This document shows, in pieces, positions 42,780-51,088 of a stretch of DNA of 64,000 nt (positions are counted from its first letter, which is position 1; each line of letters starts with the position of its first letter). The notes beneath the pieces are model-generated. The model ran no database searches. It saw only the letters and a program-made list of their open reading frames with translations, and had not been told where the DNA came from. The stretch comes from Acetobacteraceae bacterium. Lineage in GTDB: Bacteria > Pseudomonadota > Alphaproteobacteria > Acetobacterales > Acetobacteraceae. A program made the position numbers and the translations under genes. The DNA lies in contig JAIXWG010000042.1 of assembly GCA_027482245.1 (NCBI GenBank), forward strand, positions 42,382 through 106,381, written 5' to 3'.

Positions 42780-43595
42780 ATGCCCTCCCCCCACGCGATC
42801 ACGGTGCAGCAGCTTGCCCGGCAGGTCGGCCTGCCTGACGCGCCCGTCATCATCGATGTCCGCACGGCCGAGGATATCGCCGCCGATCCGCGCCTGCTGC
42901 CGGCCAGCGAACGCCGCGACCACGCCGATGTCGCCGCCTGGGCGTCGGCCTTCGATGACCGCGACGTCGTCGTCATCTGCCAGCGCGGCCTGAAGCTCAG
43001 CGAGGGTGTCGCCGCCTGGCTGCGGCATGAAGGCGCGCGGGCGGAGGTGCTGGAAGGCGGCTTCGCCGCCTGGCGCGACGCCCGGATGCCGCTGGTGGAA
43101 CCCGCCGCCATCCCGCCGCGGGATGCGCAGGGCCGCACCGTCTGGGTGACGCGCGCGCGGCCCAAGGTGGACCGCATCGCCTGCCCCTGGCTGATCCGCC
43201 GCTTCGTCGATCCCTCCGCCGTCTTTCTCTTCGTCGCGGCGTCGCAGGTGGAGGCGGTGGCGGAACGCTTCGGCGCCACCCCTTTCGACATCGAGGGCGC
43301 CTTCTGGACCCATCGGGGAGAGGGCTGCACCTTCGACACGATGCTGGAGGAATTCGGCCTGCGCACGCCGACGCTGGAACGCCTGGCGCTGCTGGTGCGC
43401 GGCGCCGATACGGGCCGCCCGGACATGGCGCCGCAGGCGGCCGGGCTGCTCGCCGTCTCGCTCGGCCTGTCCCGCCTGCACCGCGACGACCTGGCGCAGC
43501 TTAATGCCGGGCTCGCGCTGTATGACGCCTTCCACCTGTGGTGCCGCGATGCCACGGAGGAAGTGCATGACTGGCCTGCCTCGGGGTCCCGCTGA
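42780..43595 (+). CDS. Rhodanese-ChrB fusion, chromate resistance protein
   Basis: The 271-residue protein fuses two domains. Residues ~1-110 are a rhodanese fold (PVIIDVRTAEDIAADPRLLP, active-site loop VVICQRGLKLSEGVAAWL with Cys). Residues ~120-270 are the ChrB C-terminal domain (VWVTRARPKVDRIACPWLIR, RFVDPSAVFLFVAAS, AFWTHRGEGCTFDTMLEEFG, LYDAFHLWCRDATEEVHDW). The ChrB domain is linked to chromate sensing and resistance; the rhodanese adds a sulfur-transfer or redox function. Its stop overlaps the chrA start (TGATG), so the two form one operon. The ATG at 42780 is the family-consistent start. Confidence 0.9.
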   Translation: MPSPHAITVQQLARQVGLPDAPVIIDVRTAEDIAADPRLLPASERRDHADVAAWASAFDDRDVVVICQRGLKLSEGVAAWLRHEGARAEVLEGGFAAWRDARMPLVEPAAIPPRDAQGRTVWVTRARPKVDRIACPWLIRRFVDPSAVFLFVAASQVEAVAERFGATPFDIEGAFWTHRGEGCTFDTMLEEFGLRTPTLERLALLVRGADTGRPDMAPQAAGLLAVSLGLSRLHRDDLAQLNAGLALYDAFHLWCRDATEEVHDWPASGSR

Positions 43596-44926
43596 TGGAT
43601 ATGCGTGAAACGCCCGCCTTCCCCACGCTGCGCGACGCCGCGCCGGTCTGGTGGCGGATCGGCTTCCTCAGCTTCGGCGGCCCCGCCGCGCAGATCGCGC
43701 TGATGCACCGGGAGATCGTGGAGGAACGGCGCTGGATCTCCGACGCCCGTTTCCTGCACGCGCTGAACTTCTGCATGCTGCTGCCGGGGCCGGAGGCACA
43801 GCAGCTGGCGACTTATCTCGGCTGGCTGATGCATGGCGTGAAAGGCGGGCTGCTGGCGGGGCTGGCCTTCATCCTGCCCGGCGTCGCGGTGATGCTGGCG
43901 CTGACCATGCTCTACGCCACGGTCGGCCATGTGCCGCTGGTGGCGGCGCTGTTCTTCGGCCTGAAATGCGCCGTGCTGGTGCTGGTGGTGGAAGCGCTGG
44001 TGCGCGTGGCGCGGCGGGCGCTGAAGGGGGGCATCGCCTGGGGCATGGCGCTGGCGGCCTTCGTCGCGCTCTTCGCCTTCTCAGTCCCTTTCCCCGTGGT
44101 GGTGCTGCTGGCCGGTCTCGTCGGCTATGCGATGCCCCATGCCTTCGCCGGGGGTGGCCATGGCACGGCGAAGGAGGGTCCGCCGGCGCTGCTGGATGCG
44201 CTGATCGCGGCCGATCCGGGCCGCATCCCGGCCATGGCCGCCACCGCCCGCCGCGCGGGGCTGGTGGCCGTGGCGCTCTGGGTCTGGCCGGTCGCGATGC
44301 TGATGGGCGCCGGCACCTTCGGCGACATCGCCTGGTTCTTCTCCAAGATGGCGGTGGTGACCTTCGGCGGCGCCTATGCCGTGCTGGCCTATGTCGCGCA
44401 GGAGGCGGTGGAGTACTACCGCTGGCTGACCGCGGCCGACATGCTGGCGGGGCTCGGCCTGGCGGAGACAACGCCCGGGCCGCTGATCCTGGTGCTGCAA
44501 TTCGTGGGCTTCCTGGCGGCGTTCCGGGAGGGCGGGATCGCGGGCGGCACGGCGGGCGCGGCCCTGACGGTCTGGGTGACCTTCGCGCCCTGCTTCGCCT
44601 TCATCTTCCTGGGCGCCCCCTTCGTGGAGACGCTGCACGCCAACCCCCGCCTGAAGGGCGCGCTGGCGGGCGTGACGGCGGCGGTGGTGGGCGTGATCGC
44701 GAACCTGGCGCTGTGGTTCGCGCTGCGCGTGATCTTCGCGCGGGTGGAGACGCTGGCGTTCGGCCCCATCGCCTTCGACGTGCCGGACCCCGCTTCCCTG
44801 CAATGGGATGCGGCGGCGCTGGCGGTGCTGGCGGCGGTGTGCCTGTTCGGCCTGAAGCTCGGCGTGGTGCGGACGCTGGCCGCGACCTCCGCCGCCGGCT
44901 TCGTGCTGCGGATGGTGCTGGGCTAG
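43595..44926 (+). CDS. chrA: Chromate efflux transporter ChrA
   Basis: The 443-residue protein is a long-chain ChrA with two homologous halves. The first half has WWRIGFLSFGGPAAQIALMH and LPGPEAQQLATYLGWLMHGV. The second has FFSKMAVVTFGGAYAVLAYV and GLGLAETTPGPLILVLQFVG. Those FGGPAAQ and FGGAYAVL motifs are CHR-family signatures. It pumps chromate out through the inner membrane. It is coupled to the rhodanese-ChrB gene. The last ~40 residues add extra membrane segments. It is convergent with the histidine phosphatase gene; the stops overlap by 4 bases. Confidence 0.95.
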   Translation: MDMRETPAFPTLRDAAPVWWRIGFLSFGGPAAQIALMHREIVEERRWISDARFLHALNFCMLLPGPEAQQLATYLGWLMHGVKGGLLAGLAFILPGVAVMLALTMLYATVGHVPLVAALFFGLKCAVLVLVVEALVRVARRALKGGIAWGMALAAFVALFAFSVPFPVVVLLAGLVGYAMPHAFAGGGHGTAKEGPPALLDALIAADPGRIPAMAATARRAGLVAVALWVWPVAMLMGAGTFGDIAWFFSKMAVVTFGGAYAVLAYVAQEAVEYYRWLTAADMLAGLGLAETTPGPLILVLQFVGFLAAFREGGIAGGTAGAALTVWVTFAPCFAFIFLGAPFVETLHANPRLKGALAGVTAAVVGVIANLALWFALRVIFARVETLAFGPIAFDVPDPASLQWDAAALAVLAAVCLFGLKLGVVRTLAATSAAGFVLRMVLG

Positions 44927-45525
44927 AGGCTTTCCGCCGCCAGGATGCCCAGCAGCCGTCCCGCGCCCTCACCGGGCGCGAAGACGGCCAGGCTGCCTTC
45001 CGGGTACTCCGCCTGCGACAGCCCGCGCCCCAGCACCATGCCGAGCGGCACGATGTGCCCGACCAGGATGTCGGTGGCGCCGGGGGCGGAGGGCCTTCCC
45101 GTCCGCGCCCTCAGCCAGGCGATCTGGCGGGCGAGTTGCGCGGGATCCGGCGTGTAGTCATCGGCGGTCAGCAGCGGCTCCACCACCGCCCGCGCGCCGA
45201 AGGCGATCTCCGCCGTGTCCCGCGCCCGGAAGACGGGGCTGGCCAGCACTTCCCCCAGCGGCACGCCAAGCGTCGCGATCGCGCGGCCCGTCCGGCGCGA
45301 CTGCTCCCGCCCCGCCTCGCTCAGGTTGCGCTGGCCGGCGCGGTTGGAGAGGTCGCCGAGATCGGCTTGGCTGCGGTCCGTGATGCCGTGGCGCATGACG
45401 ACGACGACGTTGCCCGCCCGCAGCGCGGTGACCAGCGCCCGGGCGGTATCGCCCTGCGCGGTGGCGGCGAAGGTGGGCCGCGCCAGCAGCAGGGCCGGCG
45501 CGGCGAGGAGGTGGCGGCGGTGCAT
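44923..45525 (-). CDS. Secreted histidine phosphatase-family protein
   Basis: The 200-residue protein has a signal peptide (HRRHLLAAPALLLARPTFAA) and a histidine phosphatase core. The RHG motif is VVVVMRHGITDRSQADLGDL, then LSEAGREQSRRTGRAIATLG, VLASPVFRARDTAEIAFG and the second catalytic His in ILVGHIVPLGMVLG. It should act on a phosphomonoester in the periplasm. Its ATG overlaps the stop of the upstream Kelch gene (TGATG), so the two secreted proteins are coupled. The substrate is unknown. Confidence 0.9.
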   Translation of the reverse strand: MHRRHLLAAPALLLARPTFAATAQGDTARALVTALRAGNVVVVMRHGITDRSQADLGDLSNRAGQRNLSEAGREQSRRTGRAIATLGVPLGEVLASPVFRARDTAEIAFGARAVVEPLLTADDYTPDPAQLARQIAWLRARTGRPSAPGATDILVGHIVPLGMVLGRGLSQAEYPEGSLAVFAPGEGAGRLLGILAAESL

Positions 45526-46637
45526 CAGCCCAGCGTGAAGGCCTCGTGCACCGCCGTCTTGATGCCGCCGCCGACCACCGGGCCGCCGCCGGCGACGTAG
45601 ATGAAGTCGCCGATCGTCACCGCGCCCATGCCGTGGCGGGGCGTGGGCATCGGGGCGTGGTGCTGCCAGGTGTCCGCCACCGGGTCGTAGCTTTCCATCT
45701 GGCCATGCACCTGGCCGGTCAGTTCCCGGTTCACGAAGACCCCGCTCTCCCCGCCCATGGCGAAGAAGCGGCCGCGATAGATCACCAGGCCATGGCCGGA
45801 CCGCGGCGTCGGCAGGGGGGATCGCGTCGTCCACTGGTCCGCCGCCGGGTCGTACACGTGGTGCAGGCCGGTGTTGTATTCGAAGGTGTTGAAGCGGCCG
45901 CCGACGATGTGGATCAGGCCGTTATGGACGACGACGCCCGCATGGTCCCGCGCGCCGGGCAGGGCCTTGCGACGCTCCCACCGATCCGTCTGCGGGTCAT
46001 AGACCTCATGCCAGCCGACGGAGGCGCGTTCGCTGTCGGGGTTGGAGGCACCGCCGATGTGGTGGATCTTGCCGCCGACCGCGGCCAGCGCGCCGGCGCC
46101 CCGCGGGCGCGGCATGTCCGCGATGCGGTCCCAGCGATCGGCCGCGACGTCATAGGCGAAGGCCAGGACGTCGGCATCCCGGTTCTGCGCGCTGAAGCCG
46201 CCGAAGGCGAAGATCTTCCCGGCATGGGCGACGACGCCGACATGGTTGGCGCCGCGCGGCAGGCGCGCCTTTTCCGTCCAGCTGTTGGTCGCGGGGTCGA
46301 AGACGTGGTGGTAGCTGTTGTTCACCAACTGCTCGGCATAGCCGCCGATGACGTGCAGCTTGTTGTCCCATTCCGCGGCCCAGGCCATTTCCGTGCGCGG
46401 CAGCGGCAGCGTCGCGCGTTCCACCCAGCGGCCAGGCGGGCCGGCGGGGGCCGGGCTGTCCACGAAGCGCTGGGCGTATTGCGCGGGCGTCAGCGTGACG
46501 GGGCCCGAACCCCGCAGCGGCGCCATGCGGTCGGACGGGATGGGCAGGCCGTGATGCGGCGCCGCCTGCTGCGCCCGCGCGGCGCCCGCGCCCCCCAGCA
46601 GCGCCGCCGCGCCGCCCAGAATCATCCTGCGGTTCAT
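45525..46637 (-). CDS. Secreted Kelch-repeat beta-propeller protein
   Basis: The 370-residue protein has a signal peptide (NRRMILGGAAALLGGAGAAR). Six Kelch repeats follow, each with a double-Gly and spaced Tyr/Trp (LHVIGGYAEQLVNNSYHHVF, IFAFGGFSAQNRDADVLAFA, IHHIGGASNPDSERASVGWH, IHIVGGRFNTFEYNTGLHHV, FFAMGGESGVFVNRE, IYVAGGGPVVGGG). Kelch propellers bind ligands or act as sugar oxidase or epimerase-like domains. Coupled to the secreted histidine phosphatase; the ATG at 46637 follows CGGGGAGCG. The function is unknown. It diverges from a lipoprotein gene across 186 bases. Confidence 0.9.
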   Translation of the reverse strand: MNRRMILGGAAALLGGAGAARAQQAAPHHGLPIPSDRMAPLRGSGPVTLTPAQYAQRFVDSPAPAGPPGRWVERATLPLPRTEMAWAAEWDNKLHVIGGYAEQLVNNSYHHVFDPATNSWTEKARLPRGANHVGVVAHAGKIFAFGGFSAQNRDADVLAFAYDVAADRWDRIADMPRPRGAGALAAVGGKIHHIGGASNPDSERASVGWHEVYDPQTDRWERRKALPGARDHAGVVVHNGLIHIVGGRFNTFEYNTGLHHVYDPAADQWTTRSPLPTPRSGHGLVIYRGRFFAMGGESGVFVNRELTGQVHGQMESYDPVADTWQHHAPMPTPRHGMGAVTIGDFIYVAGGGPVVGGGIKTAVHEAFTLG

Positions 46638-46823
46638 GTCCACGCTCCCCGGTTCGGATGAATCCCACATAGCGAAAGGATGACACAGCCGAAAGATGCA
46701 ATCGGTTGCCGGGTGCCGCCCGGTGACTGGCGCCCATTGGCCGACGCCGTCGCGCGAAGTGCCACGCTGGAACCATCGCCGCTGGTGAGCGATATCCGCC
46801 CTGCCTTGTCCCGGAGAGCCTTG

Positions 46824-47162
46824 ATGCCCCGCCTTGCCCTGGTGCTCGCGCCGCTGATCGCCCTTGCCGCCTGTTCGGACCCGAACGACCGCAACCAGCG
46901 CGCCCTGACGGGCGCGGCCATCGGCACCGGCGCCGGGGCGCTGATCGGCTCCGTCACCGGCAGCGCCGGGCGCGGCGCGCTGATCGGCGGCGCGCTCGGC
47001 ACGCTGGCCGGCGCGCTCACGCCCCCGCCGGAGCCCGAAGCCATCCCCGCGGAGCCGCGCCTCGCGCAACCCTACGACCCCCGCTATGGCGGCTGGTACG
47101 ACCAGTACGGCCAGTGGCATTACGGCCAGCCCCCGCAGGGCTACCAGCCCAACTACAAATAG
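46824..47162 (+). CDS. Glycine-zipper outer-membrane lipoprotein
   Basis: The 112-residue protein starts with a lipoprotein signal peptide (RLALVLAPLIALAACS; lipobox LAAC, Cys17). A glycine-zipper segment follows (GAAIGTGAGALIGSVTGSAG, GALIGGALGTLAGAL). The C-terminus is rich in Pro, Tyr, Gln and Gly (GWYDQYGQWHYGQPPQGYQ). It is probably lipid-anchored to the envelope; the glycine zipper suggests insertion into membrane or oligomerisation. GGAGAGCCTTG precedes the ATG at 46824. Function is unknown. It resembles YMGG/OmpA-like small lipoproteins. Confidence 0.85.
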   Translation: MPRLALVLAPLIALAACSDPNDRNQRALTGAAIGTGAGALIGSVTGSAGRGALIGGALGTLAGALTPPPEPEAIPAEPRLAQPYDPRYGGWYDQYGQWHYGQPPQGYQPNYK

Positions 47163-47241
47163 GCCACCATCCCGGGCCTCGCCGTGCTAACTCGCTGGCA
47201 ACGCCCGGCTGCTTGAGTGGCGGGCGGAGGATTCCGCTGCG

Positions 47242-48063
47242 ATGCGTCTGCCCCGTCGTGCCTTGCCGGCCCTCGGCGCCGGCCTGATCGCCGCCCGTAC
47301 CGGGCAGGCGCAGGCTGCGGTGCTGCGCGCGGGCGGCACGGGCATGGCCCTCGGCGCCATGCGGCTTGTGGCGGAGCGCTTTGCCGCCCGGCATCCCGGC
47401 CAGGCGGTCGAGCTGCTGCCAAGCCTCGGCACCGGGGGCGGCATCCGCGCGCTGGTCGCCCATGCCATCGACCTCGGCCTGCTGGCGCGGCCCCTGCTGC
47501 CGGAGGAAGCGGCCCAGGGGCTGCGGTCCCGCCCCTATGCCCGCACGCCGATCGCCGTCGTGACCAGCGGGGGCACCGCCAGCACGACCATCACGCTCGA
47601 CCAGTTGGCCGGCATCCTGCGCGGTGACGTCACCACCTGGCCGGAGGGCGGGCGCCTCCGCCTGGTGCGGCGGGAGCCATCGGACGCGGATTGGCAGCTG
47701 CTCGCCAGCCTGTCGCCGGAGATGGAGCGCAGCGTCGCCACCGCGCTGCGCCGCCCGGGCCTGGTCACCGTCGGCACGGACCAGGAGAATGCGGAGGCGC
47801 TGCAGGCCGTGACCGGCTCCATCGGCCTCATGTCCATCGGGCAGCTGCGGGCGGAGGGCCTGCGCCTGCGTCCGCTTGCGCTCGACGGGGTGGTGGCGGA
47901 GATGGAGGCGGTGCAGGCCGGGCGCTACCCGCTGTCCCGCACGCTGCACGCGGCCTGGAAGGGCGAACCCTCCCCGGCCCTGGCCGCCTTCCTCGACTTT
48001 CTCGGTGGCACGGAAGCGCGATCCGTCCTGCTGGGCCTGGGATACGGCCTGCCCGACCCGTGA
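47242..48063 (+). CDS. PstS-like periplasmic substrate-binding protein
   Basis: The 273-residue protein has a signal peptide (RRALPALGAGLIAARTGQAQ). Its PBP-like fold shows VLRAGGTGMALGAMRLVAER, ELLPSLGTGGGIRALVAHAI, TPIAVVTSGGTASTTITLDQ and VTGSIGLMSIGQLRAEGLRL, the phosphate/tungstate-type receptor pattern. It lacks the strict PstS phosphate motif, so the ligand is unknown. Its TGA overlaps the GTG start of a histidine kinase (GTGA). No ABC permease is near. I infer it senses a periplasmic solute for the kinase instead of feeding a transporter. Confidence 0.85.
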   Translation: MRLPRRALPALGAGLIAARTGQAQAAVLRAGGTGMALGAMRLVAERFAARHPGQAVELLPSLGTGGGIRALVAHAIDLGLLARPLLPEEAAQGLRSRPYARTPIAVVTSGGTASTTITLDQLAGILRGDVTTWPEGGRLRLVRREPSDADWQLLASLSPEMERSVATALRRPGLVTVGTDQENAEALQAVTGSIGLMSIGQLRAEGLRLRPLALDGVVAEMEAVQAGRYPLSRTLHAAWKGEPSPALAAFLDFLGGTEARSVLLGLGYGLPDP

Positions 48064-49379
48064 GAGGCCTCGACACCGGCCGGATCGACCCGCGCATCGT
48101 CCGCGTCATCACCGTCCTCGCCCTGACCGTCTCCCTGCTGATCATGGTGGCGCTGCCGACCGCCTATTTCGTCGCCGCGCGCGTCGCGACGGATGCGACG
48201 CTGCGGGCGCGGGCGGATTCCGCGGCGAGCGTCATGACGGATTTCGTCACCCGCAATCCCGAGCACTGGATGTTCGAGAATGCGCGCATCCGCGGCCGCC
48301 TGACCGCCTTCGTCGAGCCCGGGGCGCCGGAACAGTGGCGCGTCCTGGACGGCCGCGGCAGCCCGGCCGCGGTCTTCGGCCAGGCGGCCTCCTCCCCCGC
48401 CGTCACCATCACCGCCGACATCTACGATTCCGGCGTGGTCACCGGCCAGGTGCAGGTCAGCCGATCCATCCAGGACATCGTCGGCTGGACCAGCTTCCTG
48501 GCCGTGATCGGCATCGCGCTGGCCGGCGGTTCCTTCATCCTGCTGCGATCCCTGCCGCTGCGGCTGCTGGCGGAATCGATGGAACGCCTGGCCCAGTTCC
48601 AGGCGAGGGAGCGGGAGCGCGCGGCGCAGCTCGCCCAGGCCTCCAAGCTCGCGCAGCTGGGGGAGCTGGCGACGGGCGTGGCGCATGAGCTGAACCAGCC
48701 GCTGACCGCCATCACGCTCGCCGCGCAGAACGCGCTGAAGCAGGTGGAGCGCGGGGCGGTGAACCAGGAAACGCTGGCCGCGCGGCTCGACCGCATCGTG
48801 CAGATGGCGCGGCGCGCTTCCACCGTGATCGACCACATGCGCGTCTTCGGCCGCATGGGGGGGGAGCCGAGCGGCCCCATCGCCATCGCCGCCGCGGTGC
48901 GGGGCGCGCGGGACCTGCTGGCCTTCAAGCTGCAACGCCAGCACATCGTGGTGGAGGAGGTGTTGCCGCCGGACCTGCCGCCCGTGATCGGCCAGGCGGT
49001 GCCGCTGGAACAGGTGCTGGTGAACCTGATCGGCAATGCCTGCGACGCCTATGGCGTGGCGGAGGAGGACGACCCCGCGCGCGTCGTCACCGTCACGGCG
49101 GCGCTGGAGGGGGACCGCGTGACGCTGAGGGTGCATGACGCCGCCGGCGGCATCCCGCTCGACGTGCTGCCCCGGATCTTCGCCCCCTTCTTCACCACCA
49201 AGCCGGTCGGCCAGGGCACGGGGCTCGGCCTGTCCATCAGCTACGGCATCATCACCGACATGGGCGGCACGCTGGCCGCCGATTCCGCCGACGGCACCAC
49301 GACCTTCACGATCACCTTACCGGCCGCGCCGGATGGCGCGCAGCCCGCCGCGCCGGACCGATCGCTGCCGGCCGCGTAG
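48060..49379 (+). CDS. Membrane sensor histidine kinase coupled to the PstS-like receptor
   Basis: The 439-residue kinase has TM1 at about residues 15-38, a small periplasmic domain (residues 40-140) and TM2 at about 145-163. HisKA has H209 in GELATGVAHELNQPLTAITL. HATPase_c has the N-box VNLIGNACDAYG, the G1 VHDAAGGIPLDVLPRIFAPF and G2 GQGTGLGLSISYGIITD. It should autophosphorylate and pass phosphate to a response regulator. None is nearby, so it is an orphan kinase. The GTG at 48060 overlaps the receptor stop. It is convergent with the sterol desaturase gene. Confidence 0.92.
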   Translation: MRGLDTGRIDPRIVRVITVLALTVSLLIMVALPTAYFVAARVATDATLRARADSAASVMTDFVTRNPEHWMFENARIRGRLTAFVEPGAPEQWRVLDGRGSPAAVFGQAASSPAVTITADIYDSGVVTGQVQVSRSIQDIVGWTSFLAVIGIALAGGSFILLRSLPLRLLAESMERLAQFQARERERAAQLAQASKLAQLGELATGVAHELNQPLTAITLAAQNALKQVERGAVNQETLAARLDRIVQMARRASTVIDHMRVFGRMGGEPSGPIAIAAAVRGARDLLAFKLQRQHIVVEEVLPPDLPPVIGQAVPLEQVLVNLIGNACDAYGVAEEDDPARVVTVTAALEGDRVTLRVHDAAGGIPLDVLPRIFAPFFTTKPVGQGTGLGLSISYGIITDMGGTLAADSADGTTTFTITLPAAPDGAQPAAPDRSLPAA

Positions 49380-49382
49380 CCT

Positions 49383-50333
49383 TCAGGCGTCCCGGCCCCG
49401 CAGCGCGCGCAGCAGGCGCTTCGTGCCCTCCACCTGCTGGCGCAGCCAGCCGCCCGCGACCAGCGCCTGGGGCGCGGAGGGATCGCCGGTGCGGGGGTAC
49501 CGCGCGCGGTCGAAATCGGCCGTGCCGAACATCCAGTCCCAGATCGGCAGCAGCACCGCGTAGTTCTTGCCGCTGGCGCCGGCCGAGAGCAGGCCGTGAT
49601 GCAGCCGGTGGAAGCGGGGCGAGACCAGCAGCCTTTCGCCAATGCGCCCGAAATCGAGGCGGACATTGGCATGCGACAGGCTCTCCCCCAGCCGCAGCAC
49701 CAGCAGGATGACGGGGAACTGGCCGGGCGGCACGCCGATCGCGACCGCGATCACGCCGAACCAGACGGCGGCGATGACATCGTCGATCACGTGGTTCCGG
49801 TCATCGGTCCAGAAGGTCATCTGCGTCTGGGCGTGGTGGACCGAATGCAGCGCCCACCACCAGCCGAAGGTGTGCTGGAAGCGGTGGCGCCAGTATTCGC
49901 CGAAATCCAGGATGACGATGTAGATCAGCAGCGCCAGCAGCGGCATGTCGCGCAGCGCGGGGAAGGTGGATTCCAGCGTCGGCGGCACCCAGCCGCTATC
50001 GGCGATCAGCCCCTCGATCCGCACCTGCACGGCGGCGAACAGCACGAAGGCCAGCAGCGGCAGGATGCCGAGGCGCGACAGCAGCGTGTAGACCACGTCC
50101 GTTCGCACCGCACGCCCATCCGGCCAGCGCTCCACCGGGCGCCAGGCCTCCAGCGGCCGGCAGACCAGGTACACGACGCCGATGCCGAGCAGGCCGAAGA
50201 CGAAGAAGTCCAGCCACTGGAAGGCCTCGTCCGCCCAGTCCATCACGCCCAGCGCGTACATGGCGGGCTGCACCGCTTCCTCGAACAGCCAGCCCGTGAA
50301 CAGGCCGTAGGTATCGGCCATCCAGTCGAACAT
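49383..50333 (-). CDS. Sterol desaturase/fatty acid hydroxylase-family membrane di-iron protein
   Basis: The 316-residue protein has several hydrophobic segments and the His-box set for a di-iron centre: FGEYWRHRFQHTFGWWWALH (HRFQH), HSVHHAQTQMTFWTDDRNH (HSVHH), SHANVRLDFG, and FHRLHHGLLSAGASGKNYA (HRLHH). It should oxidise C-H bonds of a membrane lipid. Its ATG overlaps the stop of the deacetylase gene, so it ends a coupled three-gene unit. The substrate is unknown; hopanoid or fatty-acid hydroxylation is a possibility in this group. Confidence 0.92.
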   Translation of the reverse strand: MFDWMADTYGLFTGWLFEEAVQPAMYALGVMDWADEAFQWLDFFVFGLLGIGVVYLVCRPLEAWRPVERWPDGRAVRTDVVYTLLSRLGILPLLAFVLFAAVQVRIEGLIADSGWVPPTLESTFPALRDMPLLALLIYIVILDFGEYWRHRFQHTFGWWWALHSVHHAQTQMTFWTDDRNHVIDDVIAAVWFGVIAVAIGVPPGQFPVILLVLRLGESLSHANVRLDFGRIGERLLVSPRFHRLHHGLLSAGASGKNYAVLLPIWDWMFGTADFDRARYPRTGDPSAPQALVAGGWLRQQVEGTKRLLRALRGRDA

Positions 50334-51088
50334 CAGGCTTTCCCCTCGGCGGGCAGCGCCTCGAAGCAGAGGCCGCGTGCCATCAGGCCGGTGATCAGGT
50401 CTTCCAGGATACCGGCGAAGGGTTCCCGCCGGCTGCGCACGCCCCAATGCATCACCAGCACCTCCCCCGGCTGGATCGCGGCCAGGTTCCGGCGCAGAAG
50501 CGCGGCGTTGGGGTGGGCGGCGCTGTCGAGTTCATCGCCGAGGAATCCGTTGCGCGTCCAGCCCTGGTGGCGAAGCCCGCAGGCGGCGGCCATGCGGACG
50601 GCGTTCGGCGTGGTGATGCCGCCGGGCGCCCGCCACAGCGGCAGCACGCGGGCTTCGGGCGCGAAGCGGCGCAGCGCCTCGATCGGCCGGGCCAGTTCGG
50701 CGCAGAGGCCCTGCTGGTCCAGCACCTCTTGCCCCTCGTTCCGCCGGGACCGGAAGGTGGTGCGCCCCGGGGCGGGGTCGCCGGAGAAATACCAGTGCCG
50801 CCAGGTGTGGCTGGCGAAAACGTGGCCTTCGGCGACCCGGGCGCGCCAGAAGGGCGCCCAGCTGTCGGACAGCGTGCGGTCGCCGCGGAAGGTGGGCTCA
50901 TCCGCCAGGAACAGCGTGGTGGTGACGGCGTGGCGGCGCAGGATCGCCGCGATCGCCTCCGCCTCCCGGCTCCAGCCCGTGTCGATCGTCAGGTAGACCG
51001 GCCCGCGGCAGCCCTGCGGCGTGCGCTGCGCCAGGGCCGGCGCGGCCAGCAGCCCGAGCCCTGCCGCCAGGACGCCCCGGCGGATCAC
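50333..51088 (-). CDS. Secreted polysaccharide deacetylase-like protein (NodB fold)
   Basis: The 251-residue protein has a signal peptide (IRRGVLAAGLGLLAAPALAQ). The NodB fold shows GPVYLTIDTGWSREAEAIAA (catalytic Asp in TIDTG where TFDDG is usual) and HVFASHTWRHW with the metal H-x3-H. LWRAPGGITTPNAVRMA, the R-x-P-G motif, follows, and then VLVMHWGVRSRREPF. The altered TFDD motif may change metal binding. It likely removes acetyl or other groups from an extracytoplasmic polymer. The GTG at 51088 overlaps the YVTN stop (GTGA), and its stop overlaps the desaturase start. Confidence 0.88.
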   Translation of the reverse strand: MIRRGVLAAGLGLLAAPALAQRTPQGCRGPVYLTIDTGWSREAEAIAAILRRHAVTTTLFLADEPTFRGDRTLSDSWAPFWRARVAEGHVFASHTWRHWYFSGDPAPGRTTFRSRRNEGQEVLDQQGLCAELARPIEALRRFAPEARVLPLWRAPGGITTPNAVRMAAACGLRHQGWTRNGFLGDELDSAAHPNAALLRRNLAAIQPGEVLVMHWGVRSRREPFAGILEDLITGLMARGLCFEALPAEGKA

